A stretch of 64,000 nt of DNA, taken from assembly GCF_019880545.1 (NCBI RefSeq), contig NZ_JAINVW010000003.1, positions 620,001-684,000 of the forward strand, written 5' to 3'. This DNA is from Flagellimonas meishanensis. GTDB lineage: Bacteria; Bacteroidota; Bacteroidia; Flavobacteriales; Flavobacteriaceae. Below, one piece after another: positions 15,832 to 25,403 of this stretch; the stretch's first letter is position 1; every line of letters starts with the position of its first letter. Under the pieces are notes generated by a model. It made no database searches. It was not told where the DNA came from and saw only the letters and a program-made list of their open reading frames with translations. The position numbers and the translations under genes are program-made.

Positions 15832-18243
15832 ATGAAGCCTGACCCGAGTACTCAAAATGATATTTCTTTTGATGATTTTCAGTCACAGATTCTTCAGGAT
15901 TACAGAACGGCGGTACTAAGCAGGGAATGTAGTTTATTGGGAAGGCGTGAGGTACTCTCCGGAAAAGCCAAGTTCGGAATTTTTGGTGACGGTAAGGAAT
16001 TGCCCCAGTTGGCCATGGCCAGGGCATTTCAAGATGGGGATTTCAGGAGTGGTTACTATAGAGATCAAACCTTTATGATGGCCCTTGGACTTTTGGACCC
16101 GAAAGAATTTTTTCACGGGCTTTATGCCACTACCGATTTGGAAAAGGATCCGATGAGTGCCGGAAGGCAGATGGGAGGCCACTTCATGACCCATAGCCTA
16201 AATGAAGATGGCACCTGGAAAAACCTTACCAAGCAAAAGAACAGCAGTGCCGATATCTCCTGCACCGCAGGGCAGATGCCACGTTTGTTGGGGTTGGCAC
16301 AGGCCTCAAAAATATACCGAAACCTCAAGGAGATTGACCAATCCAATTTTTCCAACAATGGGAACGAAGTGGCTTGGGGCACCATAGGAAATGCGAGCAC
16401 CAGTGAAGGACACTTCTTTGAGACCCTCAATGCGGCCGGCGTTATGCAGGTGCCCATGGTCATCAGTGTTTGGGATGATGAATATGGCATATCGGTCCCA
16501 GCGGAGTACCACACCACCAAGGGCAATATCTCATCGGCCCTGAAAGGGTTCCAGCGCGATGATGAAAATGCCGGATTTGAAATTTTAAAGGTCAAGGGGT
16601 GGGATTACACCGCGCTTATCCATGCATTTGAAAATGCCGGCGAAATTGCACGCGAGAACCATGTGCCGGTGCTAATCCACGTAACCGAGTTAACACAGCC
16701 TCAAGGACACTCCACGTCGGGTTCGCATGAGCGGTACAAATCCGCAGAGCGCCTGGAATGGGAACGGGAAAACGATTGCAACAAACGTTTTAGGGAATGG
16801 ATCATAGCCAATGGCATCAGTAATGAAAATGAACTAAAAGCCATTGAGCGGGAAATCAAACAACATGTACGGGTCGCCAAAAAGGAGGCATGGGCTACCT
16901 TCCTAAAGCCTCATATTGAAGCAAAGAAAGAGTTGGTGCATCTGCTTGACGCTGCAGCTTCAAAAAGCCCCAACCGAGCATTTATTTCCAAATTGAAAAA
17001 CGACCTCATCGCCATTGATGAACCCTTAAAAAAAGATTTGGCATCCAAGTCCCGTACTGCACTGCGATACCTACTTGGTGAAGAATCCCCGGAGAAAAAG
17101 CAACTACAGCAGTGGATAGCCACATTTTTGAACAACAGCCAGCCTAAATACAGCTCACATCTGTACAGCGAACTGCCAAATGGTGCCACTCGTGTGAAAG
17201 CGGTCTTGCCAAACTACGACAAGGATGTTGAGGAAGTGGATGGGCGTATCATACTGCGCGATAATTTTGATGCCCTTTTTGAAAAGTATCCTGAAGCCAT
17301 GGTTTTTGGAGAGGATACAGGGAATATAGGTGATGTGAACCAGGGCCTGGAAGGATTGCAAAAGAAATATGGGGAACTTCGCGTTGCGGATACAGGCATC
17401 CGCGAGGCATCCATAATTGGGCAAGGCATTGGTTTGGCCATGCGGGGCCTACGGCCCATAGCGGAAATCCAATATTTGGATTATATATTGTACGGCCTCC
17501 AGACCTTGAGCGATGATTTGGCCACCCTCCTATACCGCACGGTAGGCAAACAGAAAGCACCCCTTATCATCAGGACCAGGGGGCACCGACTGGAAGGCAT
17601 TTGGCATTCCGGTTCCCAAATGGGCGGGCTAATTCATTTGCTAAGGGGCATGTATATCCTGACCCCAAGGAACATGACCCAAGCTGCCGGTTTTTACAAT
17701 ACTTTGTTGAAAAGTGATGAACCCGCCTTGGTTATAGAGAGTCTGAATGGTTATCGGCTTAAAGAGAAGAAACCCACAAATTTAGGAGATTTTTGTACCC
17801 CTATAGGAAAGGTGGAAAGGTTAAAGGAAGGGAACGACATTACTTTGCTATCCTACGGATCAACACTGCGGATAGTTGAAAAAGTGGCCCAAGAACTTCT
17901 GGAAGTCGGCATTGATGCCGAGGTCATTGATGCGCAATCGCTGTTGCCCTTCGATTTGGCACATGAGACGGTGGAAAGTCTGAAAAAGACCAACAGGTTA
18001 TTGATAATCGATGAAGATGTTCCAGGCGGGTGTTCAGCATATTTACTACAAAAAATACTGGAAGAACAGGGTGGTTATCACTATTTGGACAGCACCCCAC
18101 AAACCCTTACCGCAAAGGCCCATCGGCCTGCATATGCTTCCGATGGTGACTACTTTTCCAAACCGAATGCGGAGGATATTTTTGAAAAAGTTTATGAGAT
18201 TATGAACGAGGCCGATCCTGTTTCATACCCAAGGTTGAGATAG
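15832..18243 (+). CDS. 2-oxoacid dehydrogenase E1, alpha and beta subunits fused
   Basis: An 803-residue thiamine-diphosphate enzyme in which E1 alpha (about residues 1-400) and E1 beta (about 475-800) are joined in one chain. The alpha part has the ThDP-Mg motif as GNASTSEGHFFETLN followed by VWDDEYGIS. The beta part starts near VEEVDGRIILRDNFD and holds FGEDTGNIGDVNQGLEGL, GIGLAMRGLRPIAEIQYLDY and the C-terminal ThDP-type transketolase region ending with RPAYASDGDYFSKPNAEDIF. It decarboxylates a 2-oxoacid and passes the acyl group to the lipoyl E2 partner. Branched-chain 2-oxoacid (BCKDH-like) or pyruvate are both possible. No E2 or E3 gene is nearby. ATG 15832 is used. Confidence 0.88.
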   Translation: MKPDPSTQNDISFDDFQSQILQDYRTAVLSRECSLLGRREVLSGKAKFGIFGDGKELPQLAMARAFQDGDFRSGYYRDQTFMMALGLLDPKEFFHGLYATTDLEKDPMSAGRQMGGHFMTHSLNEDGTWKNLTKQKNSSADISCTAGQMPRLLGLAQASKIYRNLKEIDQSNFSNNGNEVAWGTIGNASTSEGHFFETLNAAGVMQVPMVISVWDDEYGISVPAEYHTTKGNISSALKGFQRDDENAGFEILKVKGWDYTALIHAFENAGEIARENHVPVLIHVTELTQPQGHSTSGSHERYKSAERLEWERENDCNKRFREWIIANGISNENELKAIEREIKQHVRVAKKEAWATFLKPHIEAKKELVHLLDAAASKSPNRAFISKLKNDLIAIDEPLKKDLASKSRTALRYLLGEESPEKKQLQQWIATFLNNSQPKYSSHLYSELPNGATRVKAVLPNYDKDVEEVDGRIILRDNFDALFEKYPEAMVFGEDTGNIGDVNQGLEGLQKKYGELRVADTGIREASIIGQGIGLAMRGLRPIAEIQYLDYILYGLQTLSDDLATLLYRTVGKQKAPLIIRTRGHRLEGIWHSGSQMGGLIHLLRGMYILTPRNMTQAAGFYNTLLKSDEPALVIESLNGYRLKEKKPTNLGDFCTPIGKVERLKEGNDITLLSYGSTLRIVEKVAQELLEVGIDAEVIDAQSLLPFDLAHETVESLKKTNRLLIIDEDVPGGCSAYLLQKILEEQGGYHYLDSTPQTLTAKAHRPAYASDGDYFSKPNAEDIFEKVYEIMNEADPVSYPRLR

Positions 18244-18346
18244 CCTTCAGGTTACAAAATCATATCTCGGCAGAAATTTATTTCGACGGTTTTTGTTGTC
18301 ATTGAAACAATATTTTTTACTTTCACAAAGTTTAAAATCCCCCATA

Positions 18347-18724
18347 ATGAAAAACAACTTGTTGATACACCTGGGTCTTGCACTTCTTAGAATTCTGCCT
18401 TCGGCATTTATGCTTACCCATGGTTATCCTAAATTGATGAAACTGGTGAATGGAAATACGGAGTTTGCCAATCCTTTCGGTATCGGTGAAGCCCCTACCC
18501 TTTTCTTAGCGGTGATAGCGGAGTTCGTTTGTCCCGTGCTCATGATCATTGGTTTTAAAACCCGTTGGGCTGCCATACCGGCCGCCATTGCCATGTTTGT
18601 TGCTGCCTTTATGATACACGCTGCAGATCCCTTTGCAACAAAGGAGAAAGCGTTGTTATTCCTGGTTTTCTTTGTGGTTATTTTCCTGTTGGGTCCTGGG
18701 AAGTACAGTGTGGACAAGAGGTAG
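18347..18724 (+). CDS. DoxX-family membrane protein
   Basis: A 125-residue protein with four hydrophobic segments and the DoxX layout: LALLRILPSAFMLTHGYPKL, FLAVIAEFVCPVLMIIGFKTRWAAIPAAIAMFVAAF and LLFLVFFVVIFLLGPGKYSVD. DoxX proteins are small inner-membrane proteins, some linked to quinol or thiosulfate oxidation, most of unknown role. ATG 18347 gives the normal family start; an upstream in-frame start at 18293 would add an untypical 18 residues. It ends 1 nt before the convergent holA gene. Confidence 0.85.
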   Translation: MKNNLLIHLGLALLRILPSAFMLTHGYPKLMKLVNGNTEFANPFGIGEAPTLFLAVIAEFVCPVLMIIGFKTRWAAIPAAIAMFVAAFMIHAADPFATKEKALLFLVFFVVIFLLGPGKYSVDKR

Positions 18725-18725
18725 G

Positions 18726-19727
18726 TCAAACAACCTCGAACAGCAACTCCTTTAAAAGATCGGCATGGCCAATATTGTTGGCGCCCACTCCCTTTCCCTT
18801 AAGATCAAGCTCACGAAGACTTGAAATGATCCGGCTTACTGTTTTCATTGGATAGTTTTTGGCCGCTATGGTATATTCCTTTACGAAGTATGGGTTTACG
18901 CCCAGCACTTTGGCAACATTCGCGGGGGAATGGTCGCTCAGTCCATGATATTGTAATAGCTGTGTAAAAAAAGTGTTCATCAGGGTTATTGTGACCACGA
19001 AGGGATTGTCCTTTGGGTTCTGGGCAAAATAGTCGATGATCCTGGAAGCTTTTTTTACATCCTTTTCCCCAATGGCCTTTTTTAGCTCAAAGTTGTTGTA
19101 ATCCTTACTGATTCCTATATGTTTTTCAATGGCCTCGGGGGTAATCTCATCTGCGGATGGGATTACAAGCATCAATTTATCCAGTTCATTGCCAATTTTG
19201 CTCAAGTCCGTTCCCAAATATTCCACTAGAAGTATGCAGGCCTTGGGTGATATCCTATATTTTTTCCCTGCCAGGGTCCTCCGTATCCATTCGGCAACTT
19301 GGTTCTCGTACAGCTTGTTGCTTTCAAAGAGTTCCCCGTTCTTTTGTATGGCCTTGTACAACTTCTTCCGCTTGTCCAGTTTTTTGTACTTGTAGCAGAC
19401 CACCAAAACGGTTGACCACTGGGGGTTTTCAACATAGCCTACCAGATTCTCAATGTTTCGGGACAAATGTTGGGCCTCCTTCACAATGACCACCTGATAA
19501 TCCGCCATCATGGGAAACCGCTTGGAGTTGGCAATTACCTCATCAACTTGGGTATCCTTTCCGTAGAGCACCATTTGGTTGAACCCCCGTTCTTCCTCGG
19601 TCAACAAATTATCGGCTATGTATTGGGAAATCTTATCAATGTAGTAAGGCTCCTCCCCCATCAAAAAATAAATGGGTTTGGGTTTCCGCGCATCTATGGC
19701 GCCCACAATCTCCTTTATCCGCTCCAT
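18726..19727 (-). CDS. holA: DNA polymerase III subunit delta
   Basis: A 333-residue clamp-loader subunit that opens the sliding clamp. The N-terminal segment KPIYFLMGEEPYYIDKISQYI, the middle KLLVEYLG/TDLSKIGNELDKL region and the C-terminal GHADLLKELLFEV tail are those of bacterial HolA. An upstream ATG at 19763 would add 12 residues and overlap the divergent gene; I prefer ATG 19727 because MERIKEIVGAI... is where family members usually begin. The starts of holA and the divergent HsdR-N gene are then 26 nt apart, so their promoters must overlap the coding starts. Confidence 0.92.
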   Translation of the reverse strand: MERIKEIVGAIDARKPKPIYFLMGEEPYYIDKISQYIADNLLTEEERGFNQMVLYGKDTQVDEVIANSKRFPMMADYQVVIVKEAQHLSRNIENLVGYVENPQWSTVLVVCYKYKKLDKRKKLYKAIQKNGELFESNKLYENQVAEWIRRTLAGKKYRISPKACILLVEYLGTDLSKIGNELDKLMLVIPSADEITPEAIEKHIGISKDYNNFELKKAIGEKDVKKASRIIDYFAQNPKDNPFVVTITLMNTFFTQLLQYHGLSDHSPANVAKVLGVNPYFVKEYTIAAKNYPMKTVSRIISSLRELDLKGKGVGANNIGHADLLKELLFEVV

Positions 19728-19753
19728 TGAGAAAAAATCATCAAATTTGTCCA

Positions 19754-20200
19754 ATGCAAGCATTGAACTTTCCTAAATACTCGTTTCGACTCAAAAGTAG
19801 CGAAAATAGCCTCTATATTTTTGATGGTATCCGTAAAAAGTTTGTGGTACTCCAGCCCGAGGAATGGGTGCGCCAACATGTGGTCCACTTTCTGGTTTTT
19901 GCAAAAGGATATCCCAAAAGCCTGATCAATGTGGAAAAGCAACTAGTGGTGAACAAATTGAAAAAGCGCTATGACATTGTGGTCTTCAATCCGGATGGAA
20001 AAATTCATTTGCTTGTTGAATGCAAGGCTCCCGAGGTCAAAATCACCCAAAACACCTTCGACCAAATTGCCCGATACAATTACGCCTTGAAATCAAACTA
20101 CCTTATGGTTACCAATGGCATGGAACACTACTGCTGTAAAATGGACTTTGAAAACGAAAAATACCAGTTTTTGAAGGAAATTCCTGATTTTAGCCGTTAA
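19754..20200 (+). CDS. stand-alone HsdR N-terminal (type I restriction R subunit-like) nuclease domain
   Basis: A 148-residue protein matching the HSDR_N_2 family. The PD-(D/E)xK nuclease residues can be seen: Asp74 in RYDIVVFNPDG, then Glu89 and Lys91 in LLVECKAP, with the FDQIARYN helix after them. The start MQALNFPKYSFRLK and LQPEEWVRQHVVHFL are typical of this small Bacteroidota family. There are no hsdM or hsdS genes and no helicase domain, so it is not a restriction system by itself. It is divergent from holA and 12 nt before a glycosyltransferase gene. Its role is unknown. Confidence 0.8.
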   Translation: MQALNFPKYSFRLKSSENSLYIFDGIRKKFVVLQPEEWVRQHVVHFLVFAKGYPKSLINVEKQLVVNKLKKRYDIVVFNPDGKIHLLVECKAPEVKITQNTFDQIARYNYALKSNYLMVTNGMEHYCCKMDFENEKYQFLKEIPDFSR

Positions 20201-20212
20201 TTTGCTCCCGTT

Positions 20213-21214
20213 TTGAAGATTGCCGTTGTCATACTCAATTGGAACGGGAAGGCATTGCTCCAAAAGTATCTTCCCCCAGCACTGGCCCATTCCAATGAGG
20301 CCGACATCTACGTTGTGGACAATGCCAGCACAGATGGGTCGGTAGCATTTATTGAAGAGGCCCATCCCACTATCCGTGTTATTCAAAATGAGGTGAACGG
20401 TGGCTTTGCCAAAGGATACAACGATGGTCTTAAGGATATAGACGCCGACATTTACTGCTTGTTGAATTCTGATGTTGAAGTTACCCCAAATTGGATTCCA
20501 CCCATTGTTGAAGCGTTCAAATCGTTACCGGAAGCTGTCATCATCCAACCTAAAATACTGGATTTAAAAAGAAAGGACTATTTTGAATACGCAGGTGCCG
20601 CCGGTGGATTTATTGACCAGTTGGGATATCCATTTTGTCGGGGGAGAATCTTCCAGGCATTGGAAAAAGATGAAGGCCAGTACAACGATGTCAAGGAGGT
20701 GTTCTGGGCCACGGGCGCATGCATGTTCATAAAGGCGGATGTGTACAAGCATCTCAATGGTTTTGACGAGGACTATTTTGCCCATCAGGAGGAGATCGAC
20801 CTTTGCTGGCGGGCCAAAAACATGGGACACAAAGTATATTATGTGGGCAAAAGCCATGTGTACCATCTTGGAGGCTCCACCCTGGACAACATGAATCCCA
20901 CGAAGACCTATTTAAATTTTAGGAATTCTTTGTATTCCATCACCAAAAATCTCCCCAGGAGAAAAGCATACCCGATTATCTTGCTAAGATTGTTGCTGGA
21001 CGGTATAGCGGCGCTTCGTTTTATATTTCAGTTGAAGTTCAATCATTGTTGGGCCGTTCTTCGAGCGCATTTGAGTTTTTATGCTAACTTTAGGAAAATG
21101 TACAAAAAGCGGGAGAAAGCTAATTTTATCCTAAAGTACCATGCCACAACATCCATAGTGTGGTCCCACTTCGTACATCAGGTAAAGAATTTTAACATTT
21201 TAGTAAAAGATTAA
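20213..21214 (+). CDS. glycosyltransferase family 2
   Basis: A 333-residue GT-A-fold transferase. The start MKIAVVILNWNGKALL is encoded from a TTG; this is the normal N-terminus of the family, so TTG 20213 is very likely the true start. VVDNASTDGS, NGGFAKGYNDG and LLNSDVEV (DxD-like SDV) form the nucleotide-sugar site, and FFAHQEEIDLCWRA-like FAHQEEIDLCWRAK holds the ED base motif. The C-terminal part has a hydrophobic helix. It resembles dTDP-rhamnosyl/galactofuranosyl transferases (WbbL type). The acceptor is unknown; it sits alone rather than in a polysaccharide cluster. Confidence 0.9.
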   Translation: MKIAVVILNWNGKALLQKYLPPALAHSNEADIYVVDNASTDGSVAFIEEAHPTIRVIQNEVNGGFAKGYNDGLKDIDADIYCLLNSDVEVTPNWIPPIVEAFKSLPEAVIIQPKILDLKRKDYFEYAGAAGGFIDQLGYPFCRGRIFQALEKDEGQYNDVKEVFWATGACMFIKADVYKHLNGFDEDYFAHQEEIDLCWRAKNMGHKVYYVGKSHVYHLGGSTLDNMNPTKTYLNFRNSLYSITKNLPRRKAYPIILLRLLLDGIAALRFIFQLKFNHCWAVLRAHLSFYANFRKMYKKREKANFILKYHATTSIVWSHFVHQVKNFNILVKD

Positions 21215-21247
21215 CGATACCTAAGAATACAAGCTTTGCTTTTTCTA

Positions 21248-21255
21248 TAATTTTG
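21248..21255 (+). promoter_or_regulatory. predicted -7 box of the OmpA lipoprotein gene
   Basis: TAATTTTG, an exact TAnnTTTG match, 55 nt before the ATG at 21311. The paralogous gene at 27367 has the same octamer upstream. Confidence 0.4.
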
Positions 21256-21310
21256 GCTCGTGTTTTTTACTTCGAAATGTCTAACAACCATTAAAATAAT
21301 ACTCTGAACT

Positions 21311-22183
21311 ATGAAAAAAGTTTTTCTAGGAACCCTGGCCATGGCCGTTCTATTGTCTTCATGCGTGTCTCAAAAGAAATATGCCGAACTTGAGGCCAAG
21401 CAAAAGGAAACCCAAGATTTATTGAACTCGGCAACCGTTAAGCTCAACGATTGTTTGGAAGAAAAAGCCACTGCCGATTCAAGATTGAAAACACTTGAGG
21501 ACCAAAATTCATTTTTAAAGGCAAACAACCAAGAGTTGATCAACAACATGGGCAATTTGACCACGCTCACTACCAAGGGTGCTGAAAACCTTGAGAAATC
21601 CTTGGAAAGCCTGCGTGAAAAAGATTTGACCATTAGAAAACTGCAAGATGCCGTCACCCGTCGTGATTCTGTTAACCTGGCACTGGTACAAAGCCTAAAA
21701 GGTGTTCTGGGCAACTTGGATGACGAGGACATCGAGGTCAGCGTTGAGAAAGGTGTTGTTTTCGTATCCATTTCTGACAAATTGTTGTTCAGCAGCGGAA
21801 GCTACAATGTGACCAATGCGGCCAAAGAAGTTTTGGGCAAAGTTGCGAAAGTGGTCAACAACAAACCTGACTTTGAATTCATGGTGGAAGGCCATACGGA
21901 CAATGTTCCCTACAGAAGCGGTGTGCTTTTGGACAACTGGGATTTGAGTGCCAAAAGGGCAACATCCATTGTGCGGATTCTTCAGGATGATTTCGGTGTG
22001 GATCCTGCTAGGATGACCGCCGCTGGAAGAAGTTATTATGTTCCATTGGTGTCCAATGATAGCGCTACCGATAGGGCCAAGAACAGAAGAACCCGTATCG
22101 TGGTCCTTCCAAAAATCGATCAGTTCTATAGTATGATTGAAGAGGGAATGAAAGACCCGGCCATTGGTGGTTCTGGTAACTAA
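21311..22183 (+). CDS. OmpA-family peptidoglycan-binding lipoprotein
   Basis: A 290-residue protein with a lipobox (LLSSC, Cys18), a coiled coil at about residues 22-125 with repeated Glu, Leu and Lys, and an OmpA-like C-terminal domain at about 145-270. The peptidoglycan-binding motif is present: VEGHTDNVPY, then NWDLSAKRATSIVRIL and NRRTRIVV. It should link the outer membrane to the cell wall. A paralogue with a degenerate C-terminus is at 27367-28140. It is followed by a strong terminator. Confidence 0.92.
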   Translation: MKKVFLGTLAMAVLLSSCVSQKKYAELEAKQKETQDLLNSATVKLNDCLEEKATADSRLKTLEDQNSFLKANNQELINNMGNLTTLTTKGAENLEKSLESLREKDLTIRKLQDAVTRRDSVNLALVQSLKGVLGNLDDEDIEVSVEKGVVFVSISDKLLFSSGSYNVTNAAKEVLGKVAKVVNNKPDFEFMVEGHTDNVPYRSGVLLDNWDLSAKRATSIVRILQDDFGVDPARMTAAGRSYYVPLVSNDSATDRAKNRRTRIVVLPKIDQFYSMIEEGMKDPAIGGSGN

Positions 22184-22203
22184 AAAGTCCTTGATAGTAT
22201 ATT

Positions 22204-22230
22204 AAAGCGGCCTTTAGGCCGCTTTTTTTT
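22204..22230 (+). terminator. intrinsic terminator after the OmpA gene
   Basis: A 9-bp perfect stem AAAGCGGCC / GGCCGCTTT (22204-22212 with 22217-22225), loop TTTA, then a run of T residues to 22230. It lies 21 nt after the OmpA stop codon. Confidence 0.93.
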
Positions 22231-22238
22231 ATGCCATT

Positions 22239-22859
22239 TTATAAAATGTCCAGACTGCCCTTACCCTCGCGCACAACCACTGGCTCCCCTTCCGATACAT
22301 CAATTACGGTGGAGGCAACATTGCCACCATATCCGCCATCAATCACAACATCTACCAGATTTTGCCACTTTTCATAAATGAGTTCCGGGTCTGTGGTATA
22401 TTCCAAAACATCATCTTCATCATAAATGGAAGTGGAGACGATTGGATTCCCCAAGGTAGAAACAAGGGCTCTGGCAATGGCATTGTCCGGAACACGTATC
22501 CCGACGGTCTTTTTCCGTTTGAAATCCTTTGGAAGATTGTTGCTGCCAGGCAAAATAAAGGTGTACGGCCCAGGAAGTGCCCGTTTCAAAAGCTTGAAAG
22601 TGGGCGCGTCAATCTGTCTGACGAAATCGGACAGGTTGCTCAAATCCGCGCAGACGAAAGACCAATTGGCCTTTTCCAGCTTCACTCCCTTAATCCGTGC
22701 AATTTTTTGTAATGCTTTTGTATTTGTGATATCACAACCCAGGCCATAGACCGTATCCGTAGGATAAATGATCAATCCATCCTTTCTTAGGATATCACAA
22801 ATCTTGGCAATTTGCCTTGGATTCGGGTTTTCTTCATAAAGTTTGATGAATTCTGCCAT
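22239..22859 (-). CDS. L-threonylcarbamoyladenylate synthase family protein (Sua5/YciO/YrdC)
   Basis: A 206-residue YrdC-fold protein. The motif IIYPTDTVYGLGCDITN and RIKGVKLEKANWSFVCADLSNLSDFV, then LPGPYTFIL and KKTVGIRVPDN, place it in the Sua5/YciO/YrdC family. Sua5/YrdC make threonylcarbamoyl-AMP from threonine, bicarbonate and ATP for the t6A modification of ANN-reading tRNAs. The KANWSFVCADLS segment, instead of the KR.. SKPLSV form, resembles the YciO subgroup, so it may not be the essential TsaC. It converges on the OmpA terminator. Confidence 0.82.
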   Translation of the reverse strand: MAEFIKLYEENPNPRQIAKICDILRKDGLIIYPTDTVYGLGCDITNTKALQKIARIKGVKLEKANWSFVCADLSNLSDFVRQIDAPTFKLLKRALPGPYTFILPGSNNLPKDFKRKKTVGIRVPDNAIARALVSTLGNPIVSTSIYDEDDVLEYTTDPELIYEKWQNLVDVVIDGGYGGNVASTVIDVSEGEPVVVREGKGSLDIL

Positions 22860-22939
22860 AGTGTTTTTTGCCCTCTATGCAAGTTAGTGCAAAAAAGAGA
22901 ATTCTTCCGATAAAAACGGACCCCATGAGGTGCAACCTT

Positions 22940-25267
22940 TCAGCCCAACACTTCCAATTTCGCAAAACGAAGCAATAATTTTTTCACATCGCCCTGCTCA
23001 AATTGTATTTCGGCCTTTTTATCATTTCCGATGCCTTCTATCTTCAAAACTTTTCCTTTGCCAAAACGGGTATGGTTTACCAAAGTCCCTTCCGACAGAT
23101 TCAAATCGTTGGCGCTGGTAGTACTGGCTGGGTTGGAGAGTTCTGGTTTTAATTTTCTAAGTCTCCTCAATTGCTGCTCATTCGGTTGTTGAATGCGCGG
23201 AGGTGTGCCGTTCTTGGGTTTCACCTGTCGCAATTTGCTTTTGTCCACATCACCAAAAATATCGGCGTCTATCAATGATTTGTAACGATAGCCGTCATTC
23301 ACAGGTGTTAGGTTCTCCACATATTGCGCATCGATTTCCTCAAGAAACCTGCTGGGTTCCGCATCTATAAGCTTTCCCCATCGATACCGATTTTGGGTAT
23401 AGGTCAAGATCGCCTGCTCTTCGGCCCGGGTGAGGGCGACATAGAACAACCTCCGTTCCTCTTCCAGTTCGCTGCGTGTGTTCATGCTCATGGCGGACGG
23501 AAACAAATCCTCTTCCATGCCCACTACATATACGTGTGGAAATTCCAATCCCTTGGCCAGATGGATCGTCATCAATGCGACACGGTCATCATCGCCCACT
23601 TCCTTGTCCATATCCGTGGCAAGGGCAACATCTTCCAAAAACTCCGACAAGGCTCCTGTTGCATCCACCAATTCTTTCTGACCTTCCACAAAATCCTTGA
23701 TCCCGTTCAAAAGCTCCTCAATATTTTCCATGCGGGCCACACCTTCCGGGGTGCCATCCTTTTTGAACTCAAGAATTAGTCCTGTTTTTTTCACTACGTG
23801 CTCTGCCAAGGTAAAGGCATCCGTGCTCTCGTTCATTATCTGGAAACTCTTGATCATGGTTACGAAATCTTCCAGTTTTCGTTGGGTACCCGCATTGATG
23901 CTGAGGTCCAGTTTCCCCAAATTTTCCATCACCTCATAAATGGAACGTCCATAATGGTTGGCGGCAACAATCAATCGGTCTATGGTAGTCGACCCGATGC
24001 CCCTCGCAGGAAAGTTGATGACCCGTTTTAGGGCTTCCTCATCTTTCGGGTTCACAATCAATCTCAAATAGGCCAGTACATCCTTGATCTCCTTACGTTG
24101 ATAAAATGAAAGGCCTCCATAAATGCGATAGGGAATATCCCGTTTCCGCAGGGCATCCTCAATGGCCCGTGATTGCGAATTGGTCCGATACAACACGGCA
24201 AAGTCACCATTCAGGAGCTGCTTCTGCATCTTGGTTTCAAAAATGGAACTCGCCACGTACCTTCCCTCCTCCGCATCGGTTATACTGCGATGGATCTTTA
24301 TTCTGTTCCCTTCATCATTTGAGGTCCAAACCACTTTTTGCAATTGGTCCCTATTTTTTGCAATGATGGAATTGGCCGCATTGACTATGTTTTTTGTGGA
24401 ACGGTAATTTTGCTCCAGGCGATATACCGTTGCATCATCATAATCCCGTTGAAAGTTCAGGATGTTGCTAATATTTGCTCCACGAAAGGAATAGATGCTC
24501 TGCGCATCATCACCAACCACGCAAATGTTTTGATAACGGTCTGACAATGCTTTTACGATCAAATATTGGGAATGGTTGGTGTCTTGGTACTCATCCACCA
24601 AAATATAGCGGAAACGTTCCTGGTATTTGGCCAAGACTTCCGGAAAACGGGTCAACAGCTCATTGGTCCTGAGCAAAAGATCATCAAAGTCCATCGCCCC
24701 GGCCTTGAAACAACGATCAACGTAGTTCCGGTAAATTTCGCCCAACCTAGGACGCTTGGCCATGGCATCGGCCTCCACCAGCTCCGGGTTCTGGAAATAG
24801 GCTTTCACCGTGATCAGGCTGTTCTTGTAGGATGAAATCCGGTTTTGGATCTGTTTGTATTTGTAGATGTCCTTGTCCAGGCCCATTTCCTTGATGATGG
24901 ATGCAATCAATCTTTGCGAATCCTGGGTATCATAGATGGTAAAATTGCTCGGGAATCCCAACTTATCGCCATCATAGCGCAACAATCTGGCAAAAACGGA
25001 ATGGAACGTCCCCATCCACAGGTTCTTGGCCTCCGATTCGCCGACTATGGCCGCAATCCGTTTCTTCATTTCCCGGGCGGCCTTGTTGGTAAAGGTCAAG
25101 GCCAAGATATTGAAGGCATCAACACCCTCTTGCATCAAATGGGCAATGCGATAGGTCAATACACGGGTTTTTCCCGAACCTGCCCCGGCTATCACCATCA
25201 ACGGACCCTCCTTATGGAGTACAGGAGCCCGCTGCGCATCATTGAGTTCATCTAAAAAAGAGTCCAC
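22940..25267 (-). CDS. ATP-dependent DNA helicase UvrD/PcrA
   Basis: A 775-residue superfamily 1A helicase that removes UvrB and cut strands in excision repair and clears RecA and stalled polymerases. All motifs are present: Q-motif near LNDAQRAPV, Walker A AGAGSGKT (residues 27-34), FTNKAAREMKKRI, YILVDEYQDTN-like ILVDEYQDTN, GDDAQSIYSFRGA, LEQNYRST, MTIHLAKGLEFPHVY and LFYVALTRAEE. The last 50 residues form a Tudor-like tail (TLVNHTRFGKGKVLKIEG), which binds RNA polymerase in PcrA. The whole gene is intact. The name uvrD or pcrA cannot be decided from sequence alone. Confidence 0.95.
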   Translation of the reverse strand: MDSFLDELNDAQRAPVLHKEGPLMVIAGAGSGKTRVLTYRIAHLMQEGVDAFNILALTFTNKAAREMKKRIAAIVGESEAKNLWMGTFHSVFARLLRYDGDKLGFPSNFTIYDTQDSQRLIASIIKEMGLDKDIYKYKQIQNRISSYKNSLITVKAYFQNPELVEADAMAKRPRLGEIYRNYVDRCFKAGAMDFDDLLLRTNELLTRFPEVLAKYQERFRYILVDEYQDTNHSQYLIVKALSDRYQNICVVGDDAQSIYSFRGANISNILNFQRDYDDATVYRLEQNYRSTKNIVNAANSIIAKNRDQLQKVVWTSNDEGNRIKIHRSITDAEEGRYVASSIFETKMQKQLLNGDFAVLYRTNSQSRAIEDALRKRDIPYRIYGGLSFYQRKEIKDVLAYLRLIVNPKDEEALKRVINFPARGIGSTTIDRLIVAANHYGRSIYEVMENLGKLDLSINAGTQRKLEDFVTMIKSFQIMNESTDAFTLAEHVVKKTGLILEFKKDGTPEGVARMENIEELLNGIKDFVEGQKELVDATGALSEFLEDVALATDMDKEVGDDDRVALMTIHLAKGLEFPHVYVVGMEEDLFPSAMSMNTRSELEEERRLFYVALTRAEEQAILTYTQNRYRWGKLIDAEPSRFLEEIDAQYVENLTPVNDGYRYKSLIDADIFGDVDKSKLRQVKPKNGTPPRIQQPNEQQLRRLRKLKPELSNPASTTSANDLNLSEGTLVNHTRFGKGKVLKIEGIGNDKKAEIQFEQGDVKKLLLRFAKLEVLG

Positions 25268-25403
25268 CTTTTGTTTTTAAAACCAAGGGTGAAATTAGCC
25301 AATAATGGGCGCATGCTAAAATCATCCTTTCAATACTTATAAACAGAAAATGGGGATTTACCGGGATTTTGAATATATTTAAAACCAGAACCAACTACGC
25401 TTG

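Noticed and set aside
19754..20200. type I restriction system
   Set aside because: Only the HsdR N-terminal domain is present; there is no helicase part and no hsdM or hsdS gene.
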